A stretch of 64,000 bases of DNA from NCBI GenBank assembly GCA_018818835.1, contig JAHIRD010000141.1, positions 130,608-194,607 on the forward strand, given 5' to 3'. Of this stretch, positions 53,422 through 62,494 are shown piece after piece (within the stretch, counting starts at the first letter, position 1; every line of letters starts with the position of its first letter). Made by a program: the position numbers and the translations under genes. The notes below the pieces were generated by a model. That model did not search any database, was not told where the DNA came from, and was given only the letters and a program-made list of their open reading frames with translations. Source of the stretch: Pseudomonadota bacterium. Its GTDB lineage: Bacteria > Desulfobacterota > Desulfobacteria > Desulfobacterales > Desulfolunaceae.

Positions 53422-54831
53422 CTATTGACTGCAGTCTTTATTCCCTTCAATGGTGATATAGAAATTTTTCCGGTCCGGATCGTCCAGATGAGCCACAAGC
53501 TCTTCGGCAAGGCTGGTGCAGAGTTGAGGGTTGTCCGTGATCTTCAGATAGGTGGAGCTAGGCCAATCATCCTTTACGTCTTTCAGATTGTCCAGTCCGA
53601 GTTCAAAAAGCCGGTCGTTCTTTTCTACCGTAAGACGCCTGAGGTGCTCAATATTCTTAAAAACATGAAGGGTTTCAATCCCAGCACAGCCCCCCACATA
53701 AAAGTCCTCAAGTGTTTCGATGTTTTCAAACACGTCCAGGTTAACAAGTCTGTCTGCGTTGAATATCATCAACCTGTCAAGACTCTTGATGTTGCTGAAG
53801 ACTGAAAGATCTTCGATGACCGGATTGTCACTGATCCCTATTCTGTTTGCATTCTCAAGGTTTTGCATGGCCCCGATGTCGGAAATCTGCCCACGGATGG
53901 AGATACCGCCGACGGACGTCAGGTTTTCAATACCGTGGAGGGTCATGCCGGATTGCGAACTGATGAGCATGGAGCCTGAAAATTCCGATGGCACGACAAT
54001 TCCTGCCAGGTCTTTCAACCCGTCGTTGTCCATGATCCATAACCGGCCGGGATGTTCGGGAACGGAAAGGCCGGTAAGATTTTCCAGCATTGGATTAAAA
54101 CAGATCTCTACGTTGCAGTTTTGAGCTTTGCTTAAATCCAGGCCGCTCAGATGTTTCAGCGATCCATTGTCCTCAACAATCATGGAGCCGAAACGGAGAT
54201 TTGAAAAATCCGTCAGTGCTTCGAGGGCTGGGTTGCTTTTCACGAGTATCTCGGAACCGATGGTTCTCAGCCCATTAAGGCCATCGAGATTGATGAGTCC
54301 CGGGTTTTCAGAAATGATTAATCTACCCATGACGGCTTTGAGGTTGGACAGCGCTGAGAGATCTGCCACATTCAGGCCTGAAAGAGTTAACGATTTCGTG
54401 ACGGTGCTGTACTCGGAAATTAAGTGCAAATCCTCGTCTCCGGAAATCGTTATATCCCCGTTATAGACTTCCGGGTTTTCGAGTTTCACCGCGAAACTGT
54501 TCTGAATCTGTTCACCGTTCGCCGGAACATTTTTTCGTGGGGGGAACAGATCATAGCCCTCTTTTGAGTACTCCACCAGTACGTACCCTTCTTTTTTCGA
54601 AAACCAGGATGAAATGGTGTACTTCCCGTTGCTGTCTGTTTTCGTTGAATAAATCGGTTCAAAATGAATCGGGTCCTGGGCGGTTAACGGACCGTAGTAC
54701 GATGTGACCTTGACGCTGACCCCTTCAACGGGTTCGCCTGTGGCTGGGTCCGTGATTGTACCCGTAATCTTGCAGCCGCAAAGAGCAACTAGAAAAATCA
54801 ACATGAATGCATAACCACGAATTCTTTTCAT
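53422..54831 (-). CDS. leucine-rich lipoprotein with N-terminal carboxypeptidase-regulatory-like domain
   Basis: A 469-residue surface-type lipoprotein: signal with lipobox LVALCGC (cysteine at about 20), a beta-sandwich of the CarboxypepD_reg type (GTITDPATGEPVEGVSVKV, residues about 22-110), then about 12 irregular leucine-rich or receptor-L-like repeats (LSGLNVADLSALSNLKAV, NLDGLNGLRTIGSEILVKSN and so on). Such proteins bind other proteins or carbohydrates. Convergent with the TetR gene, 12 bases apart. Confidence 0.85.
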   Translation of the reverse strand: MKRIRGYAFMLIFLVALCGCKITGTITDPATGEPVEGVSVKVTSYYGPLTAQDPIHFEPIYSTKTDSNGKYTISSWFSKKEGYVLVEYSKEGYDLFPPRKNVPANGEQIQNSFAVKLENPEVYNGDITISGDEDLHLISEYSTVTKSLTLSGLNVADLSALSNLKAVMGRLIISENPGLINLDGLNGLRTIGSEILVKSNPALEALTDFSNLRFGSMIVEDNGSLKHLSGLDLSKAQNCNVEICFNPMLENLTGLSVPEHPGRLWIMDNDGLKDLAGIVVPSEFSGSMLISSQSGMTLHGIENLTSVGGISIRGQISDIGAMQNLENANRIGISDNPVIEDLSVFSNIKSLDRLMIFNADRLVNLDVFENIETLEDFYVGGCAGIETLHVFKNIEHLRRLTVEKNDRLFELGLDNLKDVKDDWPSSTYLKITDNPQLCTSLAEELVAHLDDPDRKNFYITIEGNKDCSQ

Positions 54832-55171
54832 ACGTCACCTCATTTTCAACAGGTTTGATATATCGTTGTATAGTATGTATTGGAGCAGATGAACCAGTGT
54901 GGCCTATACCTTGACATGACGTGTCAGGATGAACACACGTCATGATGCAAACGTGATTGTTCGGTTTATGAAATTTAGTCAATATCACTTCGGTTTTAAA
55001 AAATCAAGTTTTTATTGATTGTTCAGGTAACGTGGACAACGAATTTTTGCCCTATTCATAGGTTTTTAAATGGTTTTGTAAATAAAGCAACATAAAGCAT
55101 AACAATTGGATTGGCAAATAACTCATTCTATTTGTAAAATTGGATTCAGTTAAACATATATTGAGGTTAAT
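54832..55171. other. 340-base intergenic region with one inverted repeat
   Basis: CATGACGTGT (54915-54924) pairs exactly with ACACGTCATG (54935-54944), about 85 bp upstream of the leucine-rich lipoprotein start; a possible operator. The remainder is AT-rich. Confidence 0.45.
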
Positions 55172-56146
55172 ATTAATAATTTTCAGCATATTGCATTTTC
55201 TAAGCGTTGGGAAATAACACCGGAGATATCTTACATTTTAGGTCAGTGTAAGACACTTACCCGTGCAATATCCGATACACCCATCCAACCGGAATACCAC
55301 GAGAGGCTTCTGAGCCTATCATTTAATAAGGGAGCGCAGGCCACAACAGCAATCGAGGGAAACACATTAAGCCAGGAAGAAATTCAAAAAATACAATGTG
55401 GGGAAAAACTTCCACCAAGCAAGGAATATCAAGAAATCGAAGTTAGAAACACTCTAAATGCGTTCAATATCCTTTTGAATGACGTAACCGTTAAAAATAA
55501 TATTCGTTATATTACACCCGCCTTTATCGAGGAAATGCATCGATTGATTGGCATTAATCTTGGTAAACACCTTGACGCAAAACCAGGGCATTTTCGTGAA
55601 GATTCTCGGGTGGTAGGTTCATATAGGTGCCCGGATCACAGGAATGTTGTTGAATATATGACCTCGCTGTGCGAATGGCTAAAAAAAGAATTTAATTTTG
55701 GGAAAGACAGCAGTTTTAGAAGCACAGTCATACAAGCCATTGTTACGCATATCTACATCGAATGGATACACCCATTCGGTGACGGGAACGGAAGAACCGG
55801 AAGACTTGCGGAATTTTATATTCTACTCAGATCAGGTCTTCCAAACATAGCGACCCACATCCTATCAAATTATTACAATCAAACCCGCCCGGAGTATTAC
55901 AGACAAATTGAACATGTCAGAATCAACAATGATCTGAACGAGTTTCTCCATTATGCTGTGCTTGGCTTCAGGGACGGTTTAAGCGAGACCCTGGACAGCA
56001 TCAGAAAGAGCCAGTTTGATATTCACTGGAAGTTTTTTATTTATGAAAAATTCAAAAACATTCATTACCGAGCAAAAGGCAAAGGCCTTTCCTACAGGGG
56101 CACGGGTGCCGTGCCCCTACGCGGCAGACAGCACCGATACGTTTGA
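55172..56146 (+). CDS. Fic-domain protein with atypical start and truncated C-terminus (possible pseudogene)
   Basis: The frame carries a whole Fic N-terminus: KRWEITPEISYILGQCKTLTRAISDTPI, inhibitory helix TTAIEGN, PPSKEYQEIEVRN, then the catalytic loop HPFGDGNGRTGR with its histidine. Fic enzymes transfer AMP from ATP to protein hydroxyls, and the N-terminal (S/T)xxxE(G/N) helix holds them inactive. No ATG, GTG or TTG lies between the in-frame stop at 55151 and the Fic start region; the first such codon is TTG 55475, which would remove the inhibitory helix. ATT at 55172 has GAGG 5 bases upstream and may serve. The C-terminus ends in about 20 unrelated residues coded by a repeat at 56096, so the usual winged-helix tail is missing. 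Confidence 0.7.
   Translation: MNNFQHIAFSKRWEITPEISYILGQCKTLTRAISDTPIQPEYHERLLSLSFNKGAQATTAIEGNTLSQEEIQKIQCGEKLPPSKEYQEIEVRNTLNAFNILLNDVTVKNNIRYITPAFIEEMHRLIGINLGKHLDAKPGHFREDSRVVGSYRCPDHRNVVEYMTSLCEWLKKEFNFGKDSSFRSTVIQAIVTHIYIEWIHPFGDGNGRTGRLAEFYILLRSGLPNIATHILSNYYNQTRPEYYRQIEHVRINNDLNEFLHYAVLGFRDGLSETLDSIRKSQFDIHWKFFIYEKFKNIHYRAKGKGLSYRGTGAVPLRGRQHRYV
56096..56118. repeat. 10-bp inverted repeat at the end of the Fic gene
   Basis: AGGGGCACGG and CCGTGCCCCT pair exactly across three bases. It resembles dispersed GGGGCACGG palindromes seen in many bacterial genomes and appears to have replaced the Fic C-terminus. Confidence 0.6.
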
Positions 56147-56226
56147 TGCCATGGCTGTTCAATCCGAATCTGGCTCGATGCTCATGCCCGTGATCATATA
56201 CCCATGATTTTATGGAAACGACGCCA

Positions 56227-56868
56227 TCAAGGAAAGCCAAGGCATATGCCCGGGCAGGTGTCCGTGAGTGATAATTCAACGCCATACTGACAGCAGGCTT
56301 CGGCCAGGTCATTCCAGTTGGGCCAGGTTCGGATCAATGGTGCGCTGTCCATGGGAAGGCCAGGGCAGGCGAATCCGATGCGGGCGCCTTTGCCAGGGGA
56401 TTCGGGTGTGATGACAAGGGCCTGCCCGCTGGGCAGGGTTTGTTCAAGGGCTTCCAGGCAAAGGAAGCATAGTGTCTGGAACGCGACCGGGTCGTGGTTG
56501 ATCGTGTGAGATGCTCCCGGTGCAAGGCTGAGGGAAAAGCCCTTGTTGCGGGCCATGCGTTCGGTGAGAAGGACAAGCCGGTCAAGGATGTCCCTGATGT
56601 CAATGGGGCAGTGAAGATGATCGGCCGTATGGGCGAATCGATTAAGGCCCTGGGTAAGACCCACACCCCGTGACACCTGGTTCTTGATGCTGGCGAGGCC
56701 GGTTGAAAGCCGGTTCTCAAAATCTTGGCAGGCATCTCCCATCATCATGAAATCCTGCATCAATCCGGCAGTTTCTCGGATGATGGCCAGGACGTTCTGG
56801 AGTTCATGGGCCACCGATGCGGTGACTCTGCCCATAAAAAATGATTTATCGTTGGGGCTGTTTTTCAT
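56227..56868 (-). CDS. histidine-kinase-like protein with degenerate ATPase domain
   Basis: A 213-residue soluble protein: HisKA-like helix pair with SVAHELQNVLAII (H at about residue 21) followed by a shrunken ATPase-like region without a clear N box or glycine loops (ACPGLPMDSAPL is the closest). It may be a phosphotransfer protein or phosphatase for the receiver encoded just upstream (12 bp apart). Last gene of the NifX-HK-RR operon. Confidence 0.72.
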   Translation of the reverse strand: MKNSPNDKSFFMGRVTASVAHELQNVLAIIRETAGLMQDFMMMGDACQDFENRLSTGLASIKNQVSRGVGLTQGLNRFAHTADHLHCPIDIRDILDRLVLLTERMARNKGFSLSLAPGASHTINHDPVAFQTLCFLCLEALEQTLPSGQALVITPESPGKGARIGFACPGLPMDSAPLIRTWPNWNDLAEACCQYGVELSLTDTCPGICLGFP

Positions 56869-56880
56869 GATGTTTTGATC

Positions 56881-57255
56881 CTATTTATGCTGTACGGCCT
56901 GGGTAATTCGTTTAATGAGCTCATTGATATCCAGAGGCTTCATCAGATAATCCAGAGCGCCCAGACGCATGCCCTCCATGCCTTCCTTGGTGGAGCCGTG
57001 ACCGGTCAGAAGGATGACAGGCAGTGTGGGTTTTATGTTTTTAATCTGTTTCAGGGTTTCCAGACCGTTCATGCCAGGCATCATCAAATCAAGAACGGCA
57101 ATATCAATATCCCGGTTGATGATGCATTGAATACCCGCTTCCCCGTCACTGGCGGTGACGGCGGTGTATCCTCTGATTTCAAGTCGTTCGCCCAGGGTTG
57201 ATGTAAATTCATCTTCGTCATCCACAAGCAGGACCGTAATAGTGTTAGAGCTCAT
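56881..57255 (-). CDS. single-domain response regulator
   Basis: A 124-residue receiver: LLVDDEDEFTSTLGERLEIRGYTAV, VLDLMMPGMNG, LLTGHGSTKEGMEGMRLGALDYLMKPLD. It belongs to the same subfamily as the receivers at 45937, 48669 and 49194 but lacks their GW tail. ATG at 57255 has AGAGGA upstream and overlaps the kinase stop by 11 bases. Confidence 0.92.
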   Translation of the reverse strand: MSSNTITVLLVDDEDEFTSTLGERLEIRGYTAVTASDGEAGIQCIINRDIDIAVLDLMMPGMNGLETLKQIKNIKPTLPVILLTGHGSTKEGMEGMRLGALDYLMKPLDINELIKRITQAVQHK

Positions 57256-58978
57256 TTTGTTCCTCTTTGTTGATTTGGGGTTCTTGGGGTAGCACAATCG
57301 TGAATACGGCCCCTTCACCTTCCTTGCTTTGCACCGTGATGGTCCCACTCAGTTTTTTGATGATGCCGTAGGTGATGGACAGGCCGAGCCCTGTGCCTTT
57401 TTCCTTTTTGGTTGAGAAAAATGGATCGAAAATATGTTTGATAATGCTTGCAGGAATGCCGCATCCATTATCTGAAATGGTCAGCTGGATGCCGTTGTTT
57501 TGTCTGTTTTCGGTCTTGACGGTGATAATACCTCCATCCTGAACAGCGGCAAATGCATTGGTCAGAAGGTTCAGGCAGACCTGCTGGAGTTGCCCCCGGT
57601 CCGATGAAATCAGGTGGAGGTTATCCCCAAGGCGCAGCCGTAAATCGATTTTCCGGTAAACAGCCTCCCTTTCAAGAAAACCCATCACCTCCGTGATCAC
57701 GGAATTGATGTTGATGGGTTCGATCTGTATGTCAATGCGTTTGGCAAAGCCAAGAAGTCGGTGGGTGATTTTTCGGCAGCGGTCCACCGAGGTGATGACC
57801 GACTCGGTGAGCTCAAGGAATTTGGCCTTGCTTTTGAAATCGTCGGAAAATTCCAGGATGTCGTTCATGAGGCCGGCTTTTTCATTGATAATGGCCAGGG
57901 GGTTGTTGATTTCGTGGGCCACGCCCGCAGCCAGGCGCCCGATGGACGAGAGCTTCTGGTTATGCTGAAGTTCCGTGAGGGCGGTTTCACGTTTTTCGTC
58001 CGAGACCCGGATTCGTTTGATCAGCGTGTCCGTGATTCGAATGATAGCAAAGACAATGATAATGACACTGATGGCAAACACGATCAGAAGCTCTGTTTTC
58101 AGGGCATACCAGGATTTGAGCACCACGGATTGGGGTTTGACGATGACCAGCACGTAATTGCTACTGGTAAAGGCTGTATAGGCGATCAAAATGTCCCGGC
58201 CCAGTTGATCCTTGGTCTCAAAGATATCACTGCCATACATGCCCGTGGGAAGTTTCAGGGGACAGGTCTCAAGGACCTGACCATAGTATTTGGAATGGGT
58301 CTGAAGCACACCGGCACTGTCCACAAGAAAGGCATCGCTTAAAGGATCCAGCCCCATGCTCCGTATCAGACCGTCAAATTGATCCGTGTCGATGGTGGCG
58401 CGGAGAATCCAGGATTGACCGGAATCGGTTAGATGCTGCACGGCAATAATCAGATGGGGGTATCTGCGGTGCCCCATGAAAACATTGCTGATAAACTGGC
58501 CTTTGAGCTGGGTTTCCTGGAACGAGGACTGGTCGGAATAGTTTTTACCCAGAAGGGAATAGGGGCCGGCGTAGCTGACCAGATCGCCCTGGTAGTTGAT
58601 AACGCCAAGGTCCACAAAGCCCCCCAGTTCCATTTTTAAAAAACTCAGGATGCGGCTGATGTTCTGATCGTCCTTGAGATCATCATAGGTGTATGCCGCG
58701 GCAATAAATCGAACCGTGGAAAGACGTTCTTTGAGAAAAAGCTCAAAGGAATGCCTGGTTTTATTGGCCAGGGTGATCAGGGGATTGGTGATTTCGTTTC
58801 GAAGATGCGCCCGGTACTGGAAATGATTGATGATAATCATGGAGGTCAGGGGCAGAATGGTTATGATTAACATGGTAATGATAATATTTCTTCGAAGTCT
58901 GCTGTAGTGTTCGGGAGATGTGATTACCGTGTTGAAAAGTTTATCGATGATCTGTTTAAAAAAACGTGTTTTAAACAT
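57245..58978 (-). CDS. membrane histidine kinase with Cache-type sensor
   Basis: A 577-residue kinase: membrane helix about 25-45, periplasmic double-Cache-like domain about 46-285 (YTYDDLKDDQNISRIL, GPYSLLGKNYSDQSSF, GRDILIAYTAFTSSNYVLV), second helix about 292-315, then HisKA with GVAHEINNPLAII, and an intact ATPase domain (NLLTNAFAAV, DNGCGIP, GTGLGLSI). It would sense a small extracytoplasmic ligand and phosphorylate the receiver encoded downstream. ATG at 58978 has GAGGG upstream and overlaps the NifX-like gene by 8 bases. Confidence 0.93.
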   Translation of the reverse strand: MFKTRFFKQIIDKLFNTVITSPEHYSRLRRNIIITMLIITILPLTSMIIINHFQYRAHLRNEITNPLITLANKTRHSFELFLKERLSTVRFIAAAYTYDDLKDDQNISRILSFLKMELGGFVDLGVINYQGDLVSYAGPYSLLGKNYSDQSSFQETQLKGQFISNVFMGHRRYPHLIIAVQHLTDSGQSWILRATIDTDQFDGLIRSMGLDPLSDAFLVDSAGVLQTHSKYYGQVLETCPLKLPTGMYGSDIFETKDQLGRDILIAYTAFTSSNYVLVIVKPQSVVLKSWYALKTELLIVFAISVIIIVFAIIRITDTLIKRIRVSDEKRETALTELQHNQKLSSIGRLAAGVAHEINNPLAIINEKAGLMNDILEFSDDFKSKAKFLELTESVITSVDRCRKITHRLLGFAKRIDIQIEPININSVITEVMGFLEREAVYRKIDLRLRLGDNLHLISSDRGQLQQVCLNLLTNAFAAVQDGGIITVKTENRQNNGIQLTISDNGCGIPASIIKHIFDPFFSTKKEKGTGLGLSITYGIIKKLSGTITVQSKEGEGAVFTIVLPQEPQINKEEQNEL

Positions 58979-59330
58979 GGCGTCCCTCAATCTGTCTTTC
59001 CCACAAGATGTCTCCGGGTTTCAAGGTGTGTTCCATGTAACGGGCCAGGGCTTCTTTGAATGGGCCGGCCACGGAATCGCAGACAATGATTTTTTTCCAT
59101 TTCAAAAATTGATAAAATTCCTCTTCAATGGCGCCGCAAATCACGGTATTGATATTCTCGGTCAGGATCAGATGGCAGAGTTTTTCACTGGATGCCTGGG
59201 GAAGGACCACGGTTCGTTGCTCCTCCAGCCGGTTTTCCCGGGACAGGGTTATGATAATGGCCTCGGTGGCCAGATCAAAACGAGGTGCCACCTCATCTAA
59301 AAAACGTGGAATAAGAATTTTTTTAATCAT
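58971..59330 (-). CDS. NifX/NifB-C-terminal-like (dinitrogenase iron-molybdenum cofactor) family protein
   Basis: A 119-residue protein of the NifX/NafY fold: KILIPRFLDEVAPRFDLATEA at the N-terminus and INTVICGAIEEEFYQFLKWKKIIVCDSVAGP in the second half. Members bind metal-sulfur clusters; many have no link with nitrogen fixation in sulfate reducers. It is the first gene of an operon with a kinase, a receiver and a kinase-like protein, so it may deliver a redox or metal signal (inference). Confidence 0.8.
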   Translation of the reverse strand: MIKKILIPRFLDEVAPRFDLATEAIIITLSRENRLEEQRTVVLPQASSEKLCHLILTENINTVICGAIEEEFYQFLKWKKIIVCDSVAGPFKEALARYMEHTLKPGDILWERQIEGRHV

Positions 59331-59438
59331 ATCAGACCTGTAAGCGACCGATGAGTGCCCATGCCCAGGGCATGGTCAGTCGGGCGTCCCTGTTTGTTTC
59401 AAAATGTTTCGTCACCATGGGGGTGACGCAGCTTTGGA

Positions 59439-60869
59439 TCACTGATCCAGGCCATAGTGTTTCATTTTTCTCCACAGGGTGCTTCTCCCCCAGCCCAGGG
59501 TTTCGGCGGCCTGGTTTTTTTTGCCTTTTGCCTGGATCAGGGCTTCCATGATCATATCCCGCTCGGCCAGTGCCCATGTTTTGGGAAGGCTGACAGGTGC
59601 CGGGGTAGGGCCCCCGTTGTTTTCCACATCTGTATTATTCCTTTCGTAAGGAAGGCTGTCCTCGTCAGCAGACGCCCTGTCTGTGGCCTGTTCCGTGAGA
59701 TAGGCCGGAAGGTGCTCCGGGCCTATGACCGGCTCATTGGCGATGTTGGCGGCATACTCCACAATATTCCTGAGTTCCCTGATGTTGCCCGGGTATGCAT
59801 ATTCAGTGAGGATATTCAGGGCTTTGGATGAGAAACCCTGGATGGTTTTGTCCATCTGGGACGAAAAATTGTTCAGGAAGTGGTCCAGAAGAAGGCGGAC
59901 ATCTCCGTCTCGTTTTCGTAAGGGAGGCAGATGAATCCGGGCCACATTCAGGCGGAAAAGAAGATCCTGGCGGAAGCGTTTGTCACGGACCATCTGTTCC
60001 AGGTCCCTGTGGGTGGCCGCGATCATGCGGACATTGACCTTAAAACCCTGGGTACTTCCCAGGGGAAAGATCACCTTATCATCGAGAAAGGTCAGGAGTT
60101 TGACCTGGAGGGCCAGGGGAAGATCTCCGATTTCCGTAAGAAAGATGGTGCCGTTGTGGGCCAGTCGAAACCGTCCGGGTTTGTTTTCCACAGCGCCGGT
60201 AAAGGCCCCTTTCTGGTGTCCGAAAATTTCCGATTCAAGAAGGGTTTCCGGCAGGGCTCCGCAGTTGATTTTGATAAAGGGGCCCGAGGCCCGATTGGAT
60301 GTCTGGTGAATGGCCTCGGCCACCAGGTCTTTGCCCGTGCCTGTCTCGCCGGTGATCAGGATGGATGCGTCGCTCTGGGCCAGCACGGGCAGGGTCTGGA
60401 ATACCCGCTCCAGCTGGGGGCTCCGCCCCACAATGTCCGCAAAACTGTAGGCATGGCTTTTTTTGACATGGAGCTCTTTGATCATTCTCATGTCTTCCAG
60501 GGTTTCCACAAACCCCACGGGATTCCCCTCTTTGTCATGGATGGGGGCAAGGGTCATACGGACAGGGATGTTCTGGCGGTCCCGGTTGATGATATCGTTT
60601 TCAAAGGAATGGGGCCGACTCTTTTTTTTGCTGTTTCGGGCCGGGCAGTTCTGGATACAGGCACGGCTCCGCAAAATGGTCCGGCAGGGAAAGCCGTAGG
60701 CTTCGGGCAAAGAATAGCCGGTCATGGCTTCAAAGGTCTGGTTGATAAAAACAATCCGGTGGTCCAGGTCAAGCACAGCAATCCCCACAGGGATGTCACT
60801 GAACATTCGTGTGAAATCGATCCCGGGTGTTAAAAGCTCTGTGATTAGGGGTGACGGGATGGTTGTCAT
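59439..60869 (-). CDS. PAS-domain sigma-54-dependent transcriptional activator
   Basis: A 476-residue enhancer-binding protein. A PAS domain (about 15-135) contains a cysteine set CRTILRSRACIQNCP, a pattern seen in PAS-type activators that may respond to redox or bind a metal. The AAA+ domain (about 148-385) has GETGTGKD, EIFGHQKGAFTGA and FLTEIGDLP, and the C-terminus carries a Fis-type helix-turn-helix (NQAAETLGWGRSTLWRKMKHYG). The ATG at 60869 faces the divergent kinase gene at 61007. It precedes the NifX-like operon on the same strand. Confidence 0.93.
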   Translation of the reverse strand: MTTIPSPLITELLTPGIDFTRMFSDIPVGIAVLDLDHRIVFINQTFEAMTGYSLPEAYGFPCRTILRSRACIQNCPARNSKKKSRPHSFENDIINRDRQNIPVRMTLAPIHDKEGNPVGFVETLEDMRMIKELHVKKSHAYSFADIVGRSPQLERVFQTLPVLAQSDASILITGETGTGKDLVAEAIHQTSNRASGPFIKINCGALPETLLESEIFGHQKGAFTGAVENKPGRFRLAHNGTIFLTEIGDLPLALQVKLLTFLDDKVIFPLGSTQGFKVNVRMIAATHRDLEQMVRDKRFRQDLLFRLNVARIHLPPLRKRDGDVRLLLDHFLNNFSSQMDKTIQGFSSKALNILTEYAYPGNIRELRNIVEYAANIANEPVIGPEHLPAYLTEQATDRASADEDSLPYERNNTDVENNGGPTPAPVSLPKTWALAERDMIMEALIQAKGKKNQAAETLGWGRSTLWRKMKHYGLDQ

Positions 60870-61006
60870 GCCCTGGGTTCCTTATTAGTGTAAAAATGTT
60901 TTAATATGTTTCATATTGCATCTTGAAGAATATTTCAATATGTTTTAATAAATTTCATCGGGACGGTTTATACGAATCGTTGATCCTGTATTGCGGAAGG
61001 AGAATC
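60870..61006. promoter_or_regulatory. divergent promoter region with two direct repeats
   Basis: TTTTAATATGTTTCAT near 60899 and TTTCAATATGTTTTAAT near 60933 are near-copies about 34 bp apart, in the spacer between two divergent regulators. Possible binding sites; no protein can be assigned. Confidence 0.35.
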
Positions 61007-62494
61007 ATGAACGTTAAAACGGATTTGAGGACCAGGGTAGCCTTGACGCTATGCATGCTGGTGGCTGTTTCTCTTATTGGGTGCGGAACCATGATCTGGT
61101 ACACATTTCGTGTGGAAACCATGGTTCATCATGTGTTCACCGAAAATATTTCCGCGTATCAATCGGCCGAATCACTGGAAATAGCCCTGGTGAACCAGAA
61201 AGGATTTGTGTCCTATTATGTCATGGACAAAGACCCGGGCTGGCTCCGCCAGCTGGGCGAATGGCGCCAGGTGTTCAAGGAGCGGCTTGTCTCTGCCCGG
61301 CAAAAGGAAAAAGACACCATCGCCGCCAATATTCTCAGTCGGATTGACAACCGTTACACAGAGTATATCAAAAACAAGGATGTGGTCCTTGCCTATTATG
61401 CCCAGGGAGATCAACAGGGTGCAAACACACTTCACAATGAAATCCGAGAAGAATTTTTTAAGATACTGGATCTGTGCGAAGCGTATAAAGATATACAGGC
61501 CAAACAGATCCGACAGGTCAGTGAACAAAGTGTCAAAGAAAACAAACGCCTCAGGAAAATCTCCGGGGCGGCCTTACTGGTCCAGGTGGGGGCAGGGCTT
61601 TTCCTGGCCTTTATGCTGATCGGCCAAGTGCTGGAGCCCCTCAGGGCCCTTGCGGAAAAAACCGAACGGGGCCGGGGGGAAAAACAGCCGGGAAACCTGG
61701 TCAAGGCCTTGAGTGAAAATGTGGATAATCTTCTCAAGGATGCGGGTGAAACCCATCATGCCCTGGAAAAGAGCCGGGAAACCTTGGTCATGGCCGAGAA
61801 AATGGCCATGGTGGGAAAGTTGGCTGCCGGTATGGCCCACAGTGTCAGAAACCCTTTGACCTCGGTAAAGATGCGGCTCTTTTCCCTGAACAGGTCCTTG
61901 AAGCTCAACGAGGACCAGGCCGAAGACCTGATGGTCATCTCCGAGGAAATCGAACATATTGATACCATTGTCCAGAATTTTTTGGAATTTTCACGACCCC
62001 CCAAACTTCAGATGCAGATCATCAGTCCGTCTTCGGTGGTGGATATGATGCTTCAGTTGCTCACCCACCGTTTGAAATCATACGACGTCACGGTTCGGCT
62101 GGAACGAAATGGGCCTCTTGCCGAAATTAAGGGGGATCCCGAGCAGTTGAAGGAGGTCTTTGTGAATCTTATGGAAAATGCCTGCCAGGCCATGGGTCGG
62201 GGTGGGACAATAACCATTCGTGAGCGTATGGTGGAAACACCCCGGGGACAAAAAGCCTGTGCAGTTTACCTCAAGGACACGGGGCCGGGAATGAACGCCC
62301 ATGCATTGGAAAAGGCATTCAACCCTTTTTTCACCACCAAGGAAGAAGGGACCGGCCTGGGCCTTAGTATTGCCGAGAGAATCATTGAAAATCATGGGGG
62401 CACAATCACCGTGGAGAGCCGACTGGGTGAGGGGGCCACCTTTATTATTTTACTGCCCCCTGTAAACGGGGAAAACATGGGAGGGGCACGATGA
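61007..62494 (+). CDS. membrane histidine kinase of an NtrBC-type pair
   Basis: A 495-residue kinase. Membrane helix about 12-35, a helical-bundle periplasmic sensor about 36-180 (like four-helix-bundle chemoreceptor sensors), second helix about 185-207, linker, HisKA with AAGMAHSVRNPLTSV, and an intact ATPase domain (VNLMENACQAM, DTGPGMN, GTGLGLSIA). GGAAGGAG lies just before the ATG at 61007. The next gene overlaps by 4 bp. Confidence 0.93.
   Translation: MNVKTDLRTRVALTLCMLVAVSLIGCGTMIWYTFRVETMVHHVFTENISAYQSAESLEIALVNQKGFVSYYVMDKDPGWLRQLGEWRQVFKERLVSARQKEKDTIAANILSRIDNRYTEYIKNKDVVLAYYAQGDQQGANTLHNEIREEFFKILDLCEAYKDIQAKQIRQVSEQSVKENKRLRKISGAALLVQVGAGLFLAFMLIGQVLEPLRALAEKTERGRGEKQPGNLVKALSENVDNLLKDAGETHHALEKSRETLVMAEKMAMVGKLAAGMAHSVRNPLTSVKMRLFSLNRSLKLNEDQAEDLMVISEEIEHIDTIVQNFLEFSRPPKLQMQIISPSSVVDMMLQLLTHRLKSYDVTVRLERNGPLAEIKGDPEQLKEVFVNLMENACQAMGRGGTITIRERMVETPRGQKACAVYLKDTGPGMNAHALEKAFNPFFTTKEEGTGLGLSIAERIIENHGGTITVESRLGEGATFIILLPPVNGENMGGAR

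Noticed and set aside
59931-60833. 300-codon frame on the plus strand
   Set aside because: It lies fully antisense to the PAS sigma-54 activator, has low-complexity His/Gly/Lys-rich content and matches no family.
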